A DNA stretch of 5,637 bases from an uncultured Paraburkholderia sp. (lineage in GTDB: Bacteria > Pseudomonadota > Gammaproteobacteria > Burkholderiales > Burkholderiaceae), in the NCBI GenBank assembly GCA_937917025.1, contig CALFSF010000076.1, positions 1-5,637 of the forward strand. The letters run 5' to 3'. Within the stretch, counting starts at the first letter, position 1, and every line of letters begins with the position of its first letter. The position numbers and the translations under genes are program-made. Below, in pieces: positions 4,892 through 5,637 of the stretch. The notes below the pieces were generated by a model that worked only from the letters and a program-made list of their open reading frames with translations, ran no database searches and had not been told where the DNA came from.

Positions 4892-5637
4892 ATGAGTACC
4901 CAGCAACCCACCATTATCTACACCCTCACCGACGAAGCGCCGCTGCTCGCGACCAGTGCTTTTCTGCCGATCATCCGCACGTTTACCGCGCCGGCCGGCA
5001 TCCAGGTCACGACGAGCGACATCTCGGTGGCTGGCCGCATCCTGGGTGAATTCCCCGAATTCCTGACCGAAGAACAGCGCGTGCCGGACAACCTGGCCGA
5101 GCTGGGTCGTCTCACGTTGCTGCCGGAAACGAACATCATCAAGCTGCCGAACATCAGCGCCTCCGTGCATCAGCTCGTCAGCGCGATCAAGGAACTGCAG
5201 GGCAAGGGCTACAAGGTGCCGGACTTCCCGGAAGAGCCGAAGACCGAAGCCGAAAAGGCGATCCGCCAGCGTTACTCGCGTTGCCTCGGCAGCGCCGTGA
5301 ATCCGGTGCTGCGCGAAGGCAACTCGGATCGCCGCGCGCCGGCCGCCGTGAAGAACTACGCACGCAAGAACCCGCACAGCATGGGTGAATGGAGCATGGC
5401 GTCGCGCACGCACGTCGCGCACATGACGCATGGCGACTTCTACCATGGCGAAAAGTCGATGACCGTCGACCGCGCGCGCGACGTGAAGATGGAACTCGTC
5501 ACGAAGAGCGGCAAGACGATCGTCCTCAAGCAGAAGGTGTCGCTGATCGACGGCGAAATCATCGACAGCATGTTCATGCGCAAGAAGGCGCTGTGCGACT
5601 TCTACGAAGCGCAGATGGAAGACGCGCGCCAAACCGG
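4892..5637 (+). CDS. icd: NADP-dependent isocitrate dehydrogenase, monomeric type (5' part; end outside window)
   Basis: ATG at 4892-4894 opens a frame that stays open to the window edge: 248 complete codons of a protein usually about 740 residues long. The family oxidatively decarboxylates isocitrate to 2-oxoglutarate in the TCA cycle, making NADPH, as a single large cytoplasmic polypeptide unrelated in fold detail to the homodimeric Icd. The N-terminus MSTQQPTIIYTLTDEAPLLATS is characteristic. Family blocks follow: DISVAGRILGEFPE (43-56), KLPNISASVHQL (84-95), GYKVPDFPEEPKTEAE (106-121), GSAVNPVLREGNSDRRAP (133-150), VKNYARKNPHSMGEWS (153-168), SHVAHM-like THVAHM (173-178) and GEIIDSMFM (221-229). 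The SAVNPVLREGNSDRR block holds isocitrate-contacting residues in the Azotobacter vinelandii enzyme. The metal-binding aspartates and the NADP site would lie beyond the edge. The Shine-Dalgarno is weak (GAGA at 4882-4885). It is divergent from the molybdenum-enzyme operon and functionally unlinked to it. In some Burkholderiales the symbol icd is used for the dimeric enzyme instead. Confidence 0.96.
   Translation, partial: MSTQQPTIIYTLTDEAPLLATSAFLPIIRTFTAPAGIQVTTSDISVAGRILGEFPEFLTEEQRVPDNLAELGRLTLLPETNIIKLPNISASVHQLVSAIKELQGKGYKVPDFPEEPKTEAEKAIRQRYSRCLGSAVNPVLREGNSDRRAPAAVKNYARKNPHSMGEWSMASRTHVAHMTHGDFYHGEKSMTVDRARDVKMELVTKSGKTIVLKQKVSLIDGEIIDSMFMRKKALCDFYEAQMEDARQT

Noticed and set aside
4571..5632. 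A 353-codon minus-strand open frame opposite isocitrate dehydrogenase
   Set aside because: The plus-strand frame from 4892 encodes clear monomeric isocitrate dehydrogenase blocks; this frame is its antisense shadow.

Overview
The window is high-GC DNA with strongly GC-biased third codon positions. Its protein types are a monomeric NADP-isocitrate dehydrogenase, a squalene/phytoene-synthase-family protein and a three-subunit molybdenum hydroxylase. This suits a betaproteobacterium of the Burkholderia/Paraburkholderia/Caballeronia group. That assignment rests on protein resemblance and base composition, not on a database search.

Layout. (1) Bases 1-579, plus strand: the 3' part of a squalene/phytoene synthase family gene whose start lies outside the window. 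(2) Bases 593-4432, minus strand: a compact three-gene operon, transcribed from right to left. It encodes a [2Fe-2S] subunit (3884-4432), an FAD subunit (2868-3872) and a molybdopterin-binding catalytic subunit (593-2845). Gaps are 11 and 22 bases and each gene has a good Shine-Dalgarno sequence. (3) Bases 4433-4891: a 459-base divergent intergenic region holding the operon's candidate promoter, the candidate promoter and leader of the next gene, and several small inverted repeats. (4) Bases 4892-5637, plus strand: the first 248 codons of a monomeric-type NADP-dependent isocitrate dehydrogenase that runs off the right edge.

How the genes work together. The minus-strand genes build one xanthine-oxidase-family enzyme. 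Substrate is oxidised at the Mo cofactor in the large subunit, electrons pass through two [2Fe-2S] clusters in the small subunit, and then reach FAD in the medium subunit. The medium subunit has a four-cysteine insertion (Cys125, 135, 144, 163) as in the [4Fe-4S]-carrying PaoB subunit of E. coli aldehyde oxidoreductase PaoABC (YagTSR). With the same gene order, this makes a PaoABC-like aldehyde dehydrogenase the best call, though the substrate cannot be read from sequence. Unlike E. coli PaoA, the small subunit shows no twin-arginine signal, so the complex is probably cytoplasmic. No XdhC/PaoD-type maturation gene follows the operon. The flanking genes are unrelated in function.

I see no mobile element, CRISPR array, tRNA or rRNA, and no strong case for an undescribed system. 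The points most worth a second look are the cytoplasmic, chaperone-less PaoABC variant and the structured intergenic region.
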